NCBI RefSeq assembly: GCF_019139815.1
Contig: NZ_CP077079.1
Span: 2,542,001-2,606,000 of the forward strand
Length of the DNA stretch: 64,000 nt
Direction: 5' to 3'
Source: Pseudomonas asgharzadehiana
Lineage (GTDB): Bacteria; Pseudomonadota; Gammaproteobacteria; Pseudomonadales; Pseudomonadaceae
In this document: piece after piece, positions 34,201 to 42,523 of the stretch
Layout: each line of letters starts with the position of its first letter
Numbering within the stretch: the stretch's first letter is position 1
Position numbers and translations under genes: made by a program
The notes under the pieces: model-generated
Databases searched by the model: none
Told to the model about the DNA's origin: nothing
What the model saw: the letters and a program-made list of their open reading frames with translations, nothing else

Positions 34201-34993
34201 AGGGCTGCTCCATATGGGCGTAGGCCAGGGTCGGTACATCGACGATGCTCGAACCACCGTCGGCGACCACGCTGGCACCGGTGATGATCGAGGCGTCGGG
34301 GCCGGCCAGGAAGCGGCATACCCTGGCAATTTCTTCGGCGCTGGCGGGACGCCGCAACGGTACGTCGGCGCACACACGGGCGTAGGCCTGCTGCAGCGTA
34401 TCGCCGTGGAAGTTCATCAAGGGCTGCATCTCCTCGTCGGCCATCGGCGTGGTGACCCAGCCAGGGCACACGGCGTTCACTCGCACGCCACGCGGCCCGT
34501 AGTCCCGCGCCAGTGAGCGGTTAAGCCCGAGCAGTGCGTGTTTGGCGGTGGTGTAGCCGCACACCTCGGGCCCGGCGGCCAACGACGCGATGGAGCCCAG
34601 CAGCACGATGCACCCGGCGCTCTCGATCAGCAGCGGCAGGCAGGCGCGGGCGCTGTAGAACGCGCTGTCCAGGTTGCTGCGCAGCGCCGCTACCCAGGTG
34701 GCCGGGCTGGTTTGGCTGGCGCTGCCCACGCCATGCCCACCGGCACAGGCCAGCAGCACATCGAGTCGGCCATGGTGTGCGCGAATCTGTGCGACGAACC
34801 TGTCCCACGTATCCGGGCAGGCCGCGTCGCCGACCAGCACCAGGCCACCGGTTTGTGCGGCGACCTGCTCCAATGGCTCGCGACGCCGGCCGATCAGCAC
34901 CAGGTTGGCGCCTTCGGCAGCATACAGCCGCGCGCAGGCGGCACCGATGCCCGTGCCGGCACCGGTGATGACCACGGTTCGGGCGTCAGGCAT
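34193..34993 (-). CDS. SDR-family oxidoreductase of the moa-like cluster (MoaE-like position)
   Basis: A 266-aa SDR with TGAGTGIGAA at residue 10, the basic GRRR after the second strand (possible NADP preference), ACAGGHGVG in the NNAG position, Ser in LLGSIAS, and YTTAK as Tyr-x3-Lys. In Klebsiella the moaE-moaF pair of the monoamine regulon has a reductase-like gene with MoaF, and this gene directly follows MoaF with an 8-nt overlap on each side, so MoaF, this SDR and the next are one coupled unit. It is not a close copy of the second SDR. Confidence 0.85.
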   Translation of the reverse strand: MPDARTVVITGAGTGIGAACARLYAAEGANLVLIGRRREPLEQVAAQTGGLVLVGDAACPDTWDRFVAQIRAHHGRLDVLLACAGGHGVGSASQTSPATWVAALRSNLDSAFYSARACLPLLIESAGCIVLLGSIASLAAGPEVCGYTTAKHALLGLNRSLARDYGPRGVRVNAVCPGWVTTPMADEEMQPLMNFHGDTLQQAYARVCADVPLRRPASAEEIARVCRFLAGPDASIITGASVVADGGSSIVDVPTLAYAHMEQPYV

Positions 34994-35807
34994 CGGGATA
35001 CTCCGTATGGTTGAGGACCTGGCAGTAGGAACTGACCGGAAAGTTCGACAGCTCATCGAAGGACGCACCGGCGTAGCCGAAAATCTTGCCGTCGCTGCGG
35101 TGCTGTTGCAGATCGATCAACACCAGGCCGAGGGTCGGGATGATCTTTTCGCGCCAGACGAACAGGTACAACTGGTCGGCAATCTTGTAGTAGTGGCAGC
35201 GATCGGTATCGCACAGGCCCTGTTCGACACCCTTGATGCACTGCCAGGAGTAGAACTGATCGTTCAGGTAAATGTGCTCGTAGACCTCGCTGGGGCTGTA
35301 GCGGTACAGGTTGCGCAAGCCGGTCAGTTCCTGGGTCGGTGCGTGCGGGCACTGGCCAGCCTGCCAGGGTTGATTCAGGCTGCCCTGTAGAAATTCCACG
35401 TGCACCGAGGTCAGGGCCTTGCCGGCCAGCGCGCGGCTGTACAGACCTTGTTCGGTTTGCTCGCGGCTCGGCATGCTGCCGATCACGGCGGTGAACGACG
35501 ACGTGGCGGTATCCAGCACCAGGCTGATCGACCAGGCTTGCCCGGCTTCGTGCTTGATGAAATCGACCAGGTACAGGCCCGGACGCACCGAGGTGGCGCG
35601 GTAGGCGGCCGCACCGCTGGAGTGACCATCGGCGGCGTTCCAGTGCAGCGTGTCGGTTTCAAAGCGGTGCTCGATCTGCCAGCCGTTGGCGAAGTACAGC
35701 GTGAACGTCTTGCCGTTGAGGTCGGCCAGGTTGGGCAGGATAAAGGCTTCAGGGGCGAAACCGTCGGCAAGGGCGCCTACGGTGATCCAGTCGGATGGGG
35801 TGGTCAT
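34986..35807 (-). CDS. moaF: MoaF-family protein (monoamine regulon)
   Basis: A 273-aa soluble protein whose two halves look alike, each with a lipocalin-like strand pattern: N-terminal LNGKTFTLYFANGWQIEHRF...YLVDFIKHEAGQAWSISLVLD and C-terminal YRYSPSEVYEHIYLNDQFYSWQCIKGVEQGLCDTDRCHYYKIADQLYLFVWREKIIPTLGLVLID. This matches the MoaF family, first found in the Klebsiella monoamine regulon and of unknown biochemistry; a calycin-type ligand pocket is likely. The start at 35807 is chosen because the upstream frame lacks family features. It heads the MoaF-SDR-SDR unit downstream of a LuxR regulator. Confidence 0.72.
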   Translation of the reverse strand: MTTPSDWITVGALADGFAPEAFILPNLADLNGKTFTLYFANGWQIEHRFETDTLHWNAADGHSSGAAAYRATSVRPGLYLVDFIKHEAGQAWSISLVLDTATSSFTAVIGSMPSREQTEQGLYSRALAGKALTSVHVEFLQGSLNQPWQAGQCPHAPTQELTGLRNLYRYSPSEVYEHIYLNDQFYSWQCIKGVEQGLCDTDRCHYYKIADQLYLFVWREKIIPTLGLVLIDLQQHRSDGKIFGYAGASFDELSNFPVSSYCQVLNHTEYPDA

Positions 35808-35892
35808 TGCATGGCTCCACGGGGTTGAGTTGACAACCCGGAGCATGCGGTGGGGAAGGGCGCGCGCCTATCAACCGAATGGTTGACCCCGC

Positions 35893-36552
35893 TTAAAGAA
35901 ACAGCGCCGCCACCAGTTCGGTGCGGCTGCTGACGCCTGTTTTGCGAAACAGGTGAATCAGGTGGGTCTTGATGGTGGGCAGGCCGACGTCCAGCGCCTG
36001 GGCCAATTGTTTGTTGCTCGCGCCTTGGCGAAGCAACCAGGCGATCTGGCGCTCCTTGGGGGTAAGCCCGGCCAACCCGTCGTCTGTGGGCTGCATGTTA
36101 GCCACGGCCATTTGCAGCATCACCTGCAAGGCATTCAACTGGGCCAACTGGTCGAGGGTGAACACCCCTTGTTCAGCCGTGCGCAGCAGCGAGATGGCGG
36201 CCTGGGGCTGGTCGGCGCGATGGGCGACGATCTCCACCACATCGACCACCCCGTAGCGCGCCAGAAAGTCGCGGTAGCGGCGGCTGTCACGCAGCGGCTG
36301 CCGGGCCATGGCCAGCCCCAGCGGCACCACGGTGAGCCCGGTGGACAGGCAGTTGCGCGGCTGCAACGGATCGAATTGGCGGTAGTTGTCCAGGTAATCG
36401 CGGTGCATCTCACCGCTCATGCCCAGCAGCCTGAAATCACGGGCTTGCAGGTGGCGGTCGACGCAATAGAACGCCGCCTGGCTGGCGGGTACGAGTTGGG
36501 TGAAAGCCTGCAGGCAGTGGCCGGCGACTTCCTGGGCGGGGATGGCGTGCAT
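35893..36552 (-). CDS. LuxR-type regulator of the moa-like cluster
   Basis: A 219-aa protein with a C-terminal LuxR/FixJ helix-turn-helix (residues about 155-215: GLTPKERQIAWLLRQGASNKQLAQALDVGLPTIKTHLIHLFRKTGVSSRTEL) and a 150-residue N-terminal sensor that shows neither a receiver aspartate nor the usual autoinducer-binding tryptophans. MoaR, activator of the Klebsiella monoamine regulon, is also LuxR type, and this gene sits directly upstream of moaF (85 bp), so it is a good candidate for the same role. A strong terminator ahead of it isolates it from the cupin gene. Confidence 0.8.
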   Translation of the reverse strand: MHAIPAQEVAGHCLQAFTQLVPASQAAFYCVDRHLQARDFRLLGMSGEMHRDYLDNYRQFDPLQPRNCLSTGLTVVPLGLAMARQPLRDSRRYRDFLARYGVVDVVEIVAHRADQPQAAISLLRTAEQGVFTLDQLAQLNALQVMLQMAVANMQPTDDGLAGLTPKERQIAWLLRQGASNKQLAQALDVGLPTIKTHLIHLFRKTGVSSRTELVAALFL

Positions 36553-36571
36553 GGTCGGTTACCTGCGCCGG

Positions 36572-36601
36572 AAAAAACGCTGCCGGCACACGCCGGCAGC
36601 G
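36572..36601 (-). terminator. Strong Rho-independent terminator after the cupin gene
   Basis: Minus strand: perfect 10-bp stem CGCTGCCGGC / GCCGGCAGCG around a 4-nt loop, followed by six T (36577-36572). It is 8 nt after the cupin stop (36609) and 20 nt before the LuxR start, so the oxidase-cupin transcript ends here. Confidence 0.85.
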
Positions 36602-36608
36602 GGAGCGA

Positions 36609-36974
36609 TCAGCCTACCGCAAAATAGTGCTTCACGAAGCTCTCGCTGACCACGTCCCACAGCACCGGTGTGCCTTTGGTCACGAACCAGCTGTCGCCGG
36701 CCTTGTAGCGGGTGCTCTGGCCGGTGCTTTCGTCGGTCAGTACCACTTCGCCGGTGACCACGGTGGCCTGTTCGGCGAACGGGTAGACCATGCGGAACTT
36801 GCCTTGGGTGGTGCCGAAATAGGCACTGCTGACCGGGTCGGTCGGGGCGCCGAAGGTCATCTTGCCGAAGGCCTTGACCTCGCCTTCGAGGATCTCGGAG
36901 CCGAGGTCGGCAACCGTGCCCCAGGGGTCGAGCTCCGATAATTGAATGTCTTTCTTCAGGGGGGTAACGGGCAT
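36609..36974 (-). CDS. Small cupin-domain protein (EutQ-like)
   Basis: A 121-aa single-domain cupin of the cupin_3 group that includes EutQ-type and ureidoglycine-related proteins. The conserved core is PFAEQATVVTGEVVLTDESTGQSTRYKAGDSWFVTKGTPVLWDV; His ligands of classical metal cupins are largely replaced, so catalysis is doubtful. The start at 36974 follows AGGAGAACCGCC. It lies 32 bp after the FAD oxidase and is followed by the terminator, so the two form a bicistronic unit; such oxidase-cupin pairs are common in amine catabolism. Confidence 0.82.
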   Translation of the reverse strand: MPVTPLKKDIQLSELDPWGTVADLGSEILEGEVKAFGKMTFGAPTDPVSSAYFGTTQGKFRMVYPFAEQATVVTGEVVLTDESTGQSTRYKAGDSWFVTKGTPVLWDVVSESFVKHYFAVG

Positions 36975-37006
36975 GGCGGTTCTCCTGTGAATGAAACAGC
37001 GGGGGC

Positions 37007-38305
37007 TCAACGGCGACCGTTGAAGTAGCCCGACAGTTGGTGAAGGCTTTTGCCGGCGGTGAGCAGCAGCGGGCGGATATGGTCTTTGCCGAGGATCTGT
37101 GCGTGTTTGACCGAGCTGATCAGGTCATAGCGCGAAGAGCCTTCGCTCATGCCCTCGGCCAATACCTTGCAGATAATGTGGCTGGGCGTGACCCCGAAGC
37201 CGGCGTAGCCCTGCACGTAAAACGCGTTGGGGCGACCGCTGAGCGTGCCGATCTGCGGGAACAGGTTGGCCCCGGTCGCCATCGGCCCGCCCCAGGCCAG
37301 GTCGATCCTCACGTCCTTGAGGTACGGGAAAATCTTCAACATCAGGTTGCGGTTCCAGGCCTTGAGGTCCAGCGGGATGTGCTCGACAAAAGGCGTGGCG
37401 GCGCCGAACAGCAGGCGGTTTTCGCGGGTGACGCGGTAGTAGTCGATCACCGGGCGAATGTCGCTGTAGGCCCCGCGTATAGGGCTGATACGGTTGATCA
37501 TCTCGTCCGACAGCGGTTCGGTCATCAGTTGGAAGGCGTAGGTGTTGACGGTGGTCTGGTGCAACTCGGGTTCAAGCTTGTTGAGGAAACTGTCGCAGGC
37601 CCACAGCAACTTGGCGGCCCTGACCGAACCACGGCCGGTGCGCACGGTGATGCGCTCGCCATAGCTGATTTCCAGGGCCGGGCTGTGCTCGAAGATGCGC
37701 ACGCCATGCCCGGCCAACGCCTTGGCTTCGCCCAGCAACAGGTTGAGCGAGTGCACATGCCCGCCGCCCATGTGCAGCAACGCGCTGCTGTAGGCGTCGG
37801 AACCAATGATCTGCTTGACCTCGGACCCCGCCATGAAGCGGATTTCGTCCTTGGTGTTGATGGATTTGAAGTCCTTCTCCCAGGCGCGCAGGGTTTTTTC
37901 CTGGCGGGCATTGAAGCCCATGTAGCCGTAGCCGTGGCAGAAGTCGGCGTCGATGGAATATTTGGCGATGCGGTCCTTGATGATGCCGGCGCCCAGCTCG
38001 CTGATTTCAAAGATCTGGCGCAGGCCTTCGTCACCGACTTGCTGCTTGATCTTTTCCAGGTCATGGCCGATCCCCGCCATGATTTGCCCGCCATTGCGGC
38101 CCGTGCCACCGAAGCCCAGGTAGCGCGCCTCAAGCACCACGATGTTGGTGATGCCTTTTTCGGCGAGTTCCAGCGCGGTGTTGATGCCGGAGAAACCACC
38201 ACCAATCACCACCACGTCGGCGTCTACGTCCTGTTCGAGGGTCGGGAAGCTGAGGTTGTATTTTTTGGTGGCCGAATAGTAGGTGGGCGTTTCGATATTA
38301 ATCAT
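37007..38305 (-). CDS. FAD-dependent amine oxidoreductase (DAO/PuuB family)
   Basis: A 432-aa flavoprotein with the FAD-binding VVIGGGFSGINTALELAEKGITNIVVLEA at residues 29-57, the GGTGRNGGQI segment that positions the isoalloxazine, and a C-terminal GYAGFGVTPSHIICKVLAEG. It belongs to the DAO superfamily near gamma-glutamylputrescine oxidase, which deaminates amines to aldehydes with peroxide release. Here it could supply the arylacetaldehyde for the feaB product, or remove an N-methyl group. The start at 38305 is the first giving the N-terminus typical of this group. It is divergent from hpaR paralogue 1 across a TGTTAACTA site. Confidence 0.85.
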   Translation of the reverse strand: MINIETPTYYSATKKYNLSFPTLEQDVDADVVVIGGGFSGINTALELAEKGITNIVVLEARYLGFGGTGRNGGQIMAGIGHDLEKIKQQVGDEGLRQIFEISELGAGIIKDRIAKYSIDADFCHGYGYMGFNARQEKTLRAWEKDFKSINTKDEIRFMAGSEVKQIIGSDAYSSALLHMGGGHVHSLNLLLGEAKALAGHGVRIFEHSPALEISYGERITVRTGRGSVRAAKLLWACDSFLNKLEPELHQTTVNTYAFQLMTEPLSDEMINRISPIRGAYSDIRPVIDYYRVTRENRLLFGAATPFVEHIPLDLKAWNRNLMLKIFPYLKDVRIDLAWGGPMATGANLFPQIGTLSGRPNAFYVQGYAGFGVTPSHIICKVLAEGMSEGSSRYDLISSVKHAQILGKDHIRPLLLTAGKSLHQLSGYFNGRR

Positions 38306-38500
38306 TGCGCAGCCTGGAAAAGTGAAGGGGAACTCACTGCAGAGCCGGGTTTGAGCTCTATGCTTGTTGGCTGCTATTAGGTGCCTTCCGCGCGTTAGGT
38401 GTCTTGATTCTGTGTGCCGCCGCGCTTGACCGTGGCTGCCACTGAAGCCTGCGTAAGGGTAAAGCTGCACACGGGGGACCGGTGCCGATGCTAGAATCTT

Positions 38501-38516
38501 GTTAATCTGTTAACTA
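38501..38516. promoter_or_regulatory. HpaR-type operator between the FAD oxidase and hpaR paralogue 1
   Basis: GTTAATCTGTTAACTA. The core GTTAATsTGTTAAC recurs at 46375-46388, and TGTTAACTA recurs at 32325-32333 and 46403-46411. The site is 21 nt before the hpaR start, so autoregulation and control of the oxidase are both possible. Confidence 0.55.
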
Positions 38517-38536
38517 AATATGACGTCGACCTTTAT

Positions 38537-38959
38537 ATGCCTCAATTGCGCCAATCCCTGACCCTCAGTTTGCTCCATGCGCGGGAAGCCGCCATGGGGT
38601 TTTTTCGTCCTTCATTGAACCAGCACGGGTTGACCGAGCAGCAATGGCGGGTCATCCGGATCTTGAGCCAGCATCCAGAGCTGGAGATCAATCGCCTGGC
38701 CGAGTTGGCCTGCATCCTCAAGCCAAGCATGACGGGGGTGCTGGTACGCATGGAGGCGGCGGGCATGGTCGAGCGGCGCAAGGCGCACCAGGATCAACGG
38801 CGCGTGCTGGTGCGGCTGGCCGAGAAGGGGCACGCTTGTTTTGCTTCGATGAGCCAGTGCATGGAGGCCAATTATCAGCGCTTGCAAGCGGGGTTTGGCG
38901 AGGAGAAGTTGCAGACGCTTCTGGGTTTGCTCAATGAGCTCAAAACCCTGAAGCGTTGA
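38537..38959 (+). CDS. hpaR: MarR-family repressor, HpaR paralogue 1
   Basis: A 140-aa MarR regulator of the homoprotocatechuate-operon repressor type. The opening SLTLSLLHAREAAMGFFRPSLNQHGLTEQQWRVIRIL and the DNA-recognition CILKPSMTGVLVRMEAAGMVERRKAHQDQRR are diagnostic. An ungapped hand alignment gives about 64% identity to the second copy at 47586. It is convergent with hpaI and divergent from the FAD oxidase, so it may in fact govern the amine cluster while the other governs the hpa operon. No clear ribosome site precedes the ATG. Confidence 0.88.
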   Translation: MPQLRQSLTLSLLHAREAAMGFFRPSLNQHGLTEQQWRVIRILSQHPELEINRLAELACILKPSMTGVLVRMEAAGMVERRKAHQDQRRVLVRLAEKGHACFASMSQCMEANYQRLQAGFGEEKLQTLLGLLNELKTLKR

Positions 38960-38995
38960 GCCGAGACTGCAACTGTTAGGACAGTCTGATACACC

Positions 38996-39022
38996 GCTAT
39001 CGGGAGCAAGCCCCCTCCCACA
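38996..39022. repeat. REP palindrome, single arm
   Basis: GCTATCGGGAGCAAGCCCCC followed by TCCCACA, the reverse arm of the same REP family, in the 136-bp gap between the convergent hpaR and hpaI genes. Confidence 0.75.
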
Positions 39023-39095
39023 GGGGATCTCCATTTATCTTGAGATCTTGCCGGGGCTTTAGGCCGAACACCTCAACCCCTCGCTATCGCACGCT

Positions 39096-39899
39096 CTAGT
39101 AAATAGCTCCCGCCGCGTTGGCGGGCGCCGCTGAACCCTTGAACGCTGCCGCCAGGCTTTGCAGCCCACGCATCAGCACCGTGGTGTCCACGCCCACCGC
39201 GACGAACGCCGCGCCCAGTTCGATGTAGCGCCTGGCCAATGCCGGGTCGGCACTGAGAATGCCGGCTGCCTTGCCGGCCTGGCGGATGCGGGCGATGGCG
39301 TCTTCAATCGCCGCCTGCACCTCGGGGTGCCCGGGGTTGCCGCGATGGCCCATTGAGGCGCTCAGGTCGGCCGGCCCGATGAACACGCCGTCGACGCCTT
39401 CCACGGCCGCGATGGCGTCCAGGTTGGCCAGGCCTTCGCGGCTTTCGATCTGCACCAGCAGGCACATTTGCGCATCGGCCTGGTCGAGGTAACCGGCGAT
39501 GCTGTTCCAGCGCGATGCCCGTGCCAGCGCACTGCCGACGCCGCGCACCCCGTTGGGCGGGTAATGGATGGCGTTCACCAGTGCTTGCGCCTGCGCTGCA
39601 CTTTCGACCATCGGCACCAGCAAGGTCTGCGCACCGATGTCCAGTACTTGCTTGATCAAGGCGGTATCGCCGATCACCGGCCGGATCACCGGGTGGCTGG
39701 GGTAAGGCGCTACGGCCTGGAGCTGGCCGAGCATGCCGCGCAGGTCGTTGGGCGCGTGTTCGCCGTCGATCAGCAGCCAATCGAAGCCGGCGTTGGCGGC
39801 CAGTTCCGCGCAGTAGGCATCGGCCAGTCCCAGCCACAGGCCGATCTGCGTTTCGCCGCTGCGCAGGCGTTGTTTGAAGGTGTTCACAGGCATATCCAT
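39096..39899 (-). CDS. hpaI: 4-hydroxy-2-oxoheptane-1,7-dioate aldolase
   Basis: A 267-aa class II pyruvate aldolase, last enzyme of the pathway: it splits 4-hydroxy-2-oxoheptanedioate into pyruvate and succinic semialdehyde. The E. coli HpaI active-site residues are all found with a constant +3 offset: Asp45, His48, Arg73, Glu152 and Asp178. The start at 39899 gives [12 protein letters not shown], typical for the family. It ends the hpa operon 15 bp after hpaH. Confidence 0.95.
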   Translation of the reverse strand: MDMPVNTFKQRLRSGETQIGLWLGLADAYCAELAANAGFDWLLIDGEHAPNDLRGMLGQLQAVAPYPSHPVIRPVIGDTALIKQVLDIGAQTLLVPMVESAAQAQALVNAIHYPPNGVRGVGSALARASRWNSIAGYLDQADAQMCLLVQIESREGLANLDAIAAVEGVDGVFIGPADLSASMGHRGNPGHPEVQAAIEDAIARIRQAGKAAGILSADPALARRYIELGAAFVAVGVDTTVLMRGLQSLAAAFKGSAAPANAAGAIY

Positions 39900-39914
39900 C
39901 GAGCAATCCTCCAC

Positions 39915-40718
39915 TTACACAAAACGGCAGGCAATCGAGCCGAGCATGTCGTAGTCGACATGGAAGGTATCGCCGGGGTTGGCCGCCACCGGGCGGGTGA
40001 AGGAGCCGCCCAGGATGATTTGCCCAGGTTGCAGGGTGACGTCGTAGGCGGCCAGTTTGTTGGCGAGCCAGGCTACGCCCTTGGCCGGGTGGTTGAGTAC
40101 GGCGGCCGATACGCCGGACTCTTCGATCACGCCGTTGCGGTACAACACGGCGGGCACCTTGCGCAGGTCGATCTCGGTGGGGCGCACGGCGCGTCCGCCC
40201 ATCACCACGCCGGCGTTGGCCGCGTTATCGGAAATGGTGTCGAACACCTTGCGGGTCGCCTGGGTGTGCGGGTCGACCTGCTGGATGCGCGCGTCGATGA
40301 TCTCCAGCGCCGGGATCACCCATTCGGTGGCGTCCAGCACGTCGAATACGGTCACATTCGGGCCTTTGAGCGGCTTGCCCAGGATGAACGCCAATTCGAC
40401 CTCGACGCGCGGCACGATAAAGCGCTCGAAGGGAATATCGCTGCCTTCGTCGAAGAACATGTCGTCGAGCAGCGCACCGTAATCCGGCTCGCTGATGTTG
40501 GAAGACACCTGCATGGCGCGTGAGGTCAGGCCGATCTTGTGGCCGACCAGCTTGCGCCCGTCGCGGATTTTTTGCGCGACCCACGCACGCTGAATGGCGT
40601 AGGCGTCGTCAAGGGTGATTGCCGGGTGCTCCAGGGAAAACTGGCGCACCTGCTCGCGGGAGCGTTCCGCCTGGTCGAGGCGGGCGGCGGCTTGCTGGAT
40701 AAGCGGTTGATCGAGCAT
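39915..40718 (-). CDS. hpaH: 2-oxohept-4-ene-1,7-dioate hydratase
   Basis: A 267-aa hydratase of the FAH-related MhpD/HpcG family, adding water to 2-oxohept-4-enedioate. The metal ligands Glu106, Glu108 (VEVEL) and Glu139 (ALEI) occur at exactly the HpcG numbers. The leading [33 protein letters not shown] is standard. It lies 12 bp after the hpaX permease gene and 15 bp before hpaI. Confidence 0.95.
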   Translation of the reverse strand: MLDQPLIQQAAARLDQAERSREQVRQFSLEHPAITLDDAYAIQRAWVAQKIRDGRKLVGHKIGLTSRAMQVSSNISEPDYGALLDDMFFDEGSDIPFERFIVPRVEVELAFILGKPLKGPNVTVFDVLDATEWVIPALEIIDARIQQVDPHTQATRKVFDTISDNAANAGVVMGGRAVRPTEIDLRKVPAVLYRNGVIEESGVSAAVLNHPAKGVAWLANKLAAYDVTLQPGQIILGGSFTRPVAANPGDTFHVDYDMLGSIACRFV

Positions 40719-40730
40719 GACAAGGGTCTC

Positions 40731-42035
40731 TTAGTGAGGGTTGACGATGGCCGCCTGGGTGCGCAGCACCAGCACGCCACCGAGTGCAATCAGCAATGCC
40801 AGGGCGTACAGGGCCAGGCTGGCGCTGTGGGTGGTGTCGCGCATCCAGCCGATCAGGTAGGGCGCGAAGAACGAAGCGATGCTGCCCAAGGAGCTGATCA
40901 AGGCAATGCCGGCGGCCTGGGTGTGGTTGGACAGGAACGCTGGCGGTAGCTGCCAGAACATCGGCAACGCCGCGCTGGCGCCCATGCCGGCGATGATCAG
41001 GCCGCCCAGCACCAGGGCCGGGTTGGCCGGGGCGAGCCCGGCGATGGCGATGCCGCCCGCCGCCATCAGCAACGGCACGCACAGGTGCCAGCGGCGTTCA
41101 CGGTGCCGGTCGGACGAGCGCCCGCAGCCGATCATGAAAAAACAACCGGCCAGGTACGGCACCGCACTGAGCAACCCGACCTTGCCGTCGCTGCCGACCC
41201 CGGCGCCGTGGATCAGCGTCGGCATCCAGAACGCCAAGGTGTTGACCGCCAGCATCACCGCGAAATACACCGCCACCAGCAACCACACCTGGCGGTTGTG
41301 CAGGATGGCGGAGAACGAGGTGATGGATTTGCGTTGTTCTTCGCCGTGCAGTTGCTCGCGCAGTTGTTGTTTTTGCGCAGGCGTCAGCCAGGTAACGGTC
41401 TCGAAACTGTCCGGCAGGCATTTGAGCACCACCAGCCCGAGCAGGATGACCGGCGCGCCCTCGATCACGAACATCCACTGCCAGCCGCGCAGGCCGCCCA
41501 GGTCATGAAAATGTTCGAGGATGCCGCCCGAGAGCGGCCCGCCGATCACCCCGGCCATCGGCACCGCAATCGCGAACAAGGCGGTGATTTGCGCACGCTG
41601 GCCTGCCGGGTACCAACGGTTCAGGAACACCAGGATGCCCGGAAAGAAACCCGCCTCGGCCACCCCGAGTAAAAAGCGCAGCACATAAAAGCCCATCGCG
41701 CTGTCGACCAGGAACATGCAGGTCGACAGCGCGCCCCACACCACCATCAGCGTGGCAATCCAGCGGCGCGGGCCGACACGGTCCAGGGCCATGTTGCTCG
41801 GCACGCCGAACAGCGCATAGGCGATGAAGAACAGACCGGCACCGAAGCCATAGACGGTGTCGCTGAAGTTCAGGTCGGTACTCATCTGCATCTTGGCGAA
41901 GCCGATGTTGATGCGGTCGAGGTGTGCGAACAGATAACAGATCAACAACAGCGGCATCAGCCGCCAGGTGATGAGGCCGTGTGTGCGGTCGCGGGCGATG
42001 GTGGCCGGTGTGTCGGCGGTATTGGCTGTGCTCAT
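40731..42035 (-). CDS. hpaX: 4-hydroxyphenylacetate permease, MFS
   Basis: A 434-aa major facilitator of the anion:cation symporter (phthalate permease/HpaX) group with 12 predicted TM segments. The N-terminal LITWRLMPLLLICYLFAHLDRINIGFAKMQM is the family signature; the cytoplasmic-loop motif ALDRVGPRRWI lies near residue 85. It probably imports 4-hydroxyphenylacetate. It is embedded in the operon between hpaF (51 bp) and hpaH (12 bp), whereas in E. coli hpaX follows hpaA. Confidence 0.88.
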   Translation of the reverse strand: MSTANTADTPATIARDRTHGLITWRLMPLLLICYLFAHLDRINIGFAKMQMSTDLNFSDTVYGFGAGLFFIAYALFGVPSNMALDRVGPRRWIATLMVVWGALSTCMFLVDSAMGFYVLRFLLGVAEAGFFPGILVFLNRWYPAGQRAQITALFAIAVPMAGVIGGPLSGGILEHFHDLGGLRGWQWMFVIEGAPVILLGLVVLKCLPDSFETVTWLTPAQKQQLREQLHGEEQRKSITSFSAILHNRQVWLLVAVYFAVMLAVNTLAFWMPTLIHGAGVGSDGKVGLLSAVPYLAGCFFMIGCGRSSDRHRERRWHLCVPLLMAAGGIAIAGLAPANPALVLGGLIIAGMGASAALPMFWQLPPAFLSNHTQAAGIALISSLGSIASFFAPYLIGWMRDTTHSASLALYALALLIALGGVLVLRTQAAIVNPH

Positions 42036-42086
42036 GGTTTTATACTTTTTGTCTGAGAGGCCGATGGAACGAACGGGCAGGGCGGG

Positions 42087-42479
42087 TTAGCCCACCTGTG
42101 CCTTGAGGAAAGCGTGCACATTGTTCTGCTTGAAATTGAGCTGTTCGTGCAGTTCGACCATTTCAAACGACAAGGCCAGCAGGCGTTGGGCTTGCAGCGC
42201 GGCGAAGTGCGCGGTGATCACCTCGAAGAGTTTTTCGGCGACCTTCTGCCGGGTTGCCAGGTCGCGGCCATGGCCGACTTTCAGGGTCATGTGCACGAAG
42301 GCGTAGTCGTGCTTGCCGTCAGCCATGCGCCAGGTGTCCAGGCGCACGCCACGGCTGCGGATGCCGCCCAGCGGGAACACGCCGCTGTCACCCAGGGTGG
42401 CGTGGACTTTTTCGAACAGGCCGGGCAGGTCCGCCTGCTGTTCGAGGTTGTCGGTGTACTCAGCGATGAAGTGGGGCAT
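42087..42479 (-). CDS. hpaF: 5-carboxymethyl-2-hydroxymuconate delta-isomerase
   Basis: A 130-aa tautomerase-superfamily enzyme that isomerises 5-carboxymethyl-2-hydroxymuconate. The N-terminal Pro2 (MPHFIAEYT) is the catalytic base, so the ATG at 42479, 7 nt behind AGGAG, must be the start; a longer frame reaching 42926 would bury this proline. GIRSRGVRLDTWRMADG and HMTLKVGHGRDLATRQ are conserved. Confidence 0.95.
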   Translation of the reverse strand: MPHFIAEYTDNLEQQADLPGLFEKVHATLGDSGVFPLGGIRSRGVRLDTWRMADGKHDYAFVHMTLKVGHGRDLATRQKVAEKLFEVITAHFAALQAQRLLALSFEMVELHEQLNFKQNNVHAFLKAQVG

Positions 42480-42523
42480 GGTGGCTCCTTCTGGCCGCGC
42501 GGGGATGCCGGGCGGCCATGCGG

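Noticed and set aside
37007..38305. Calling the FAD oxidase puuB or a tyramine oxidase
   Set aside because: Family membership is clear but no other puu genes adjoin and substrate residues cannot be judged by eye.
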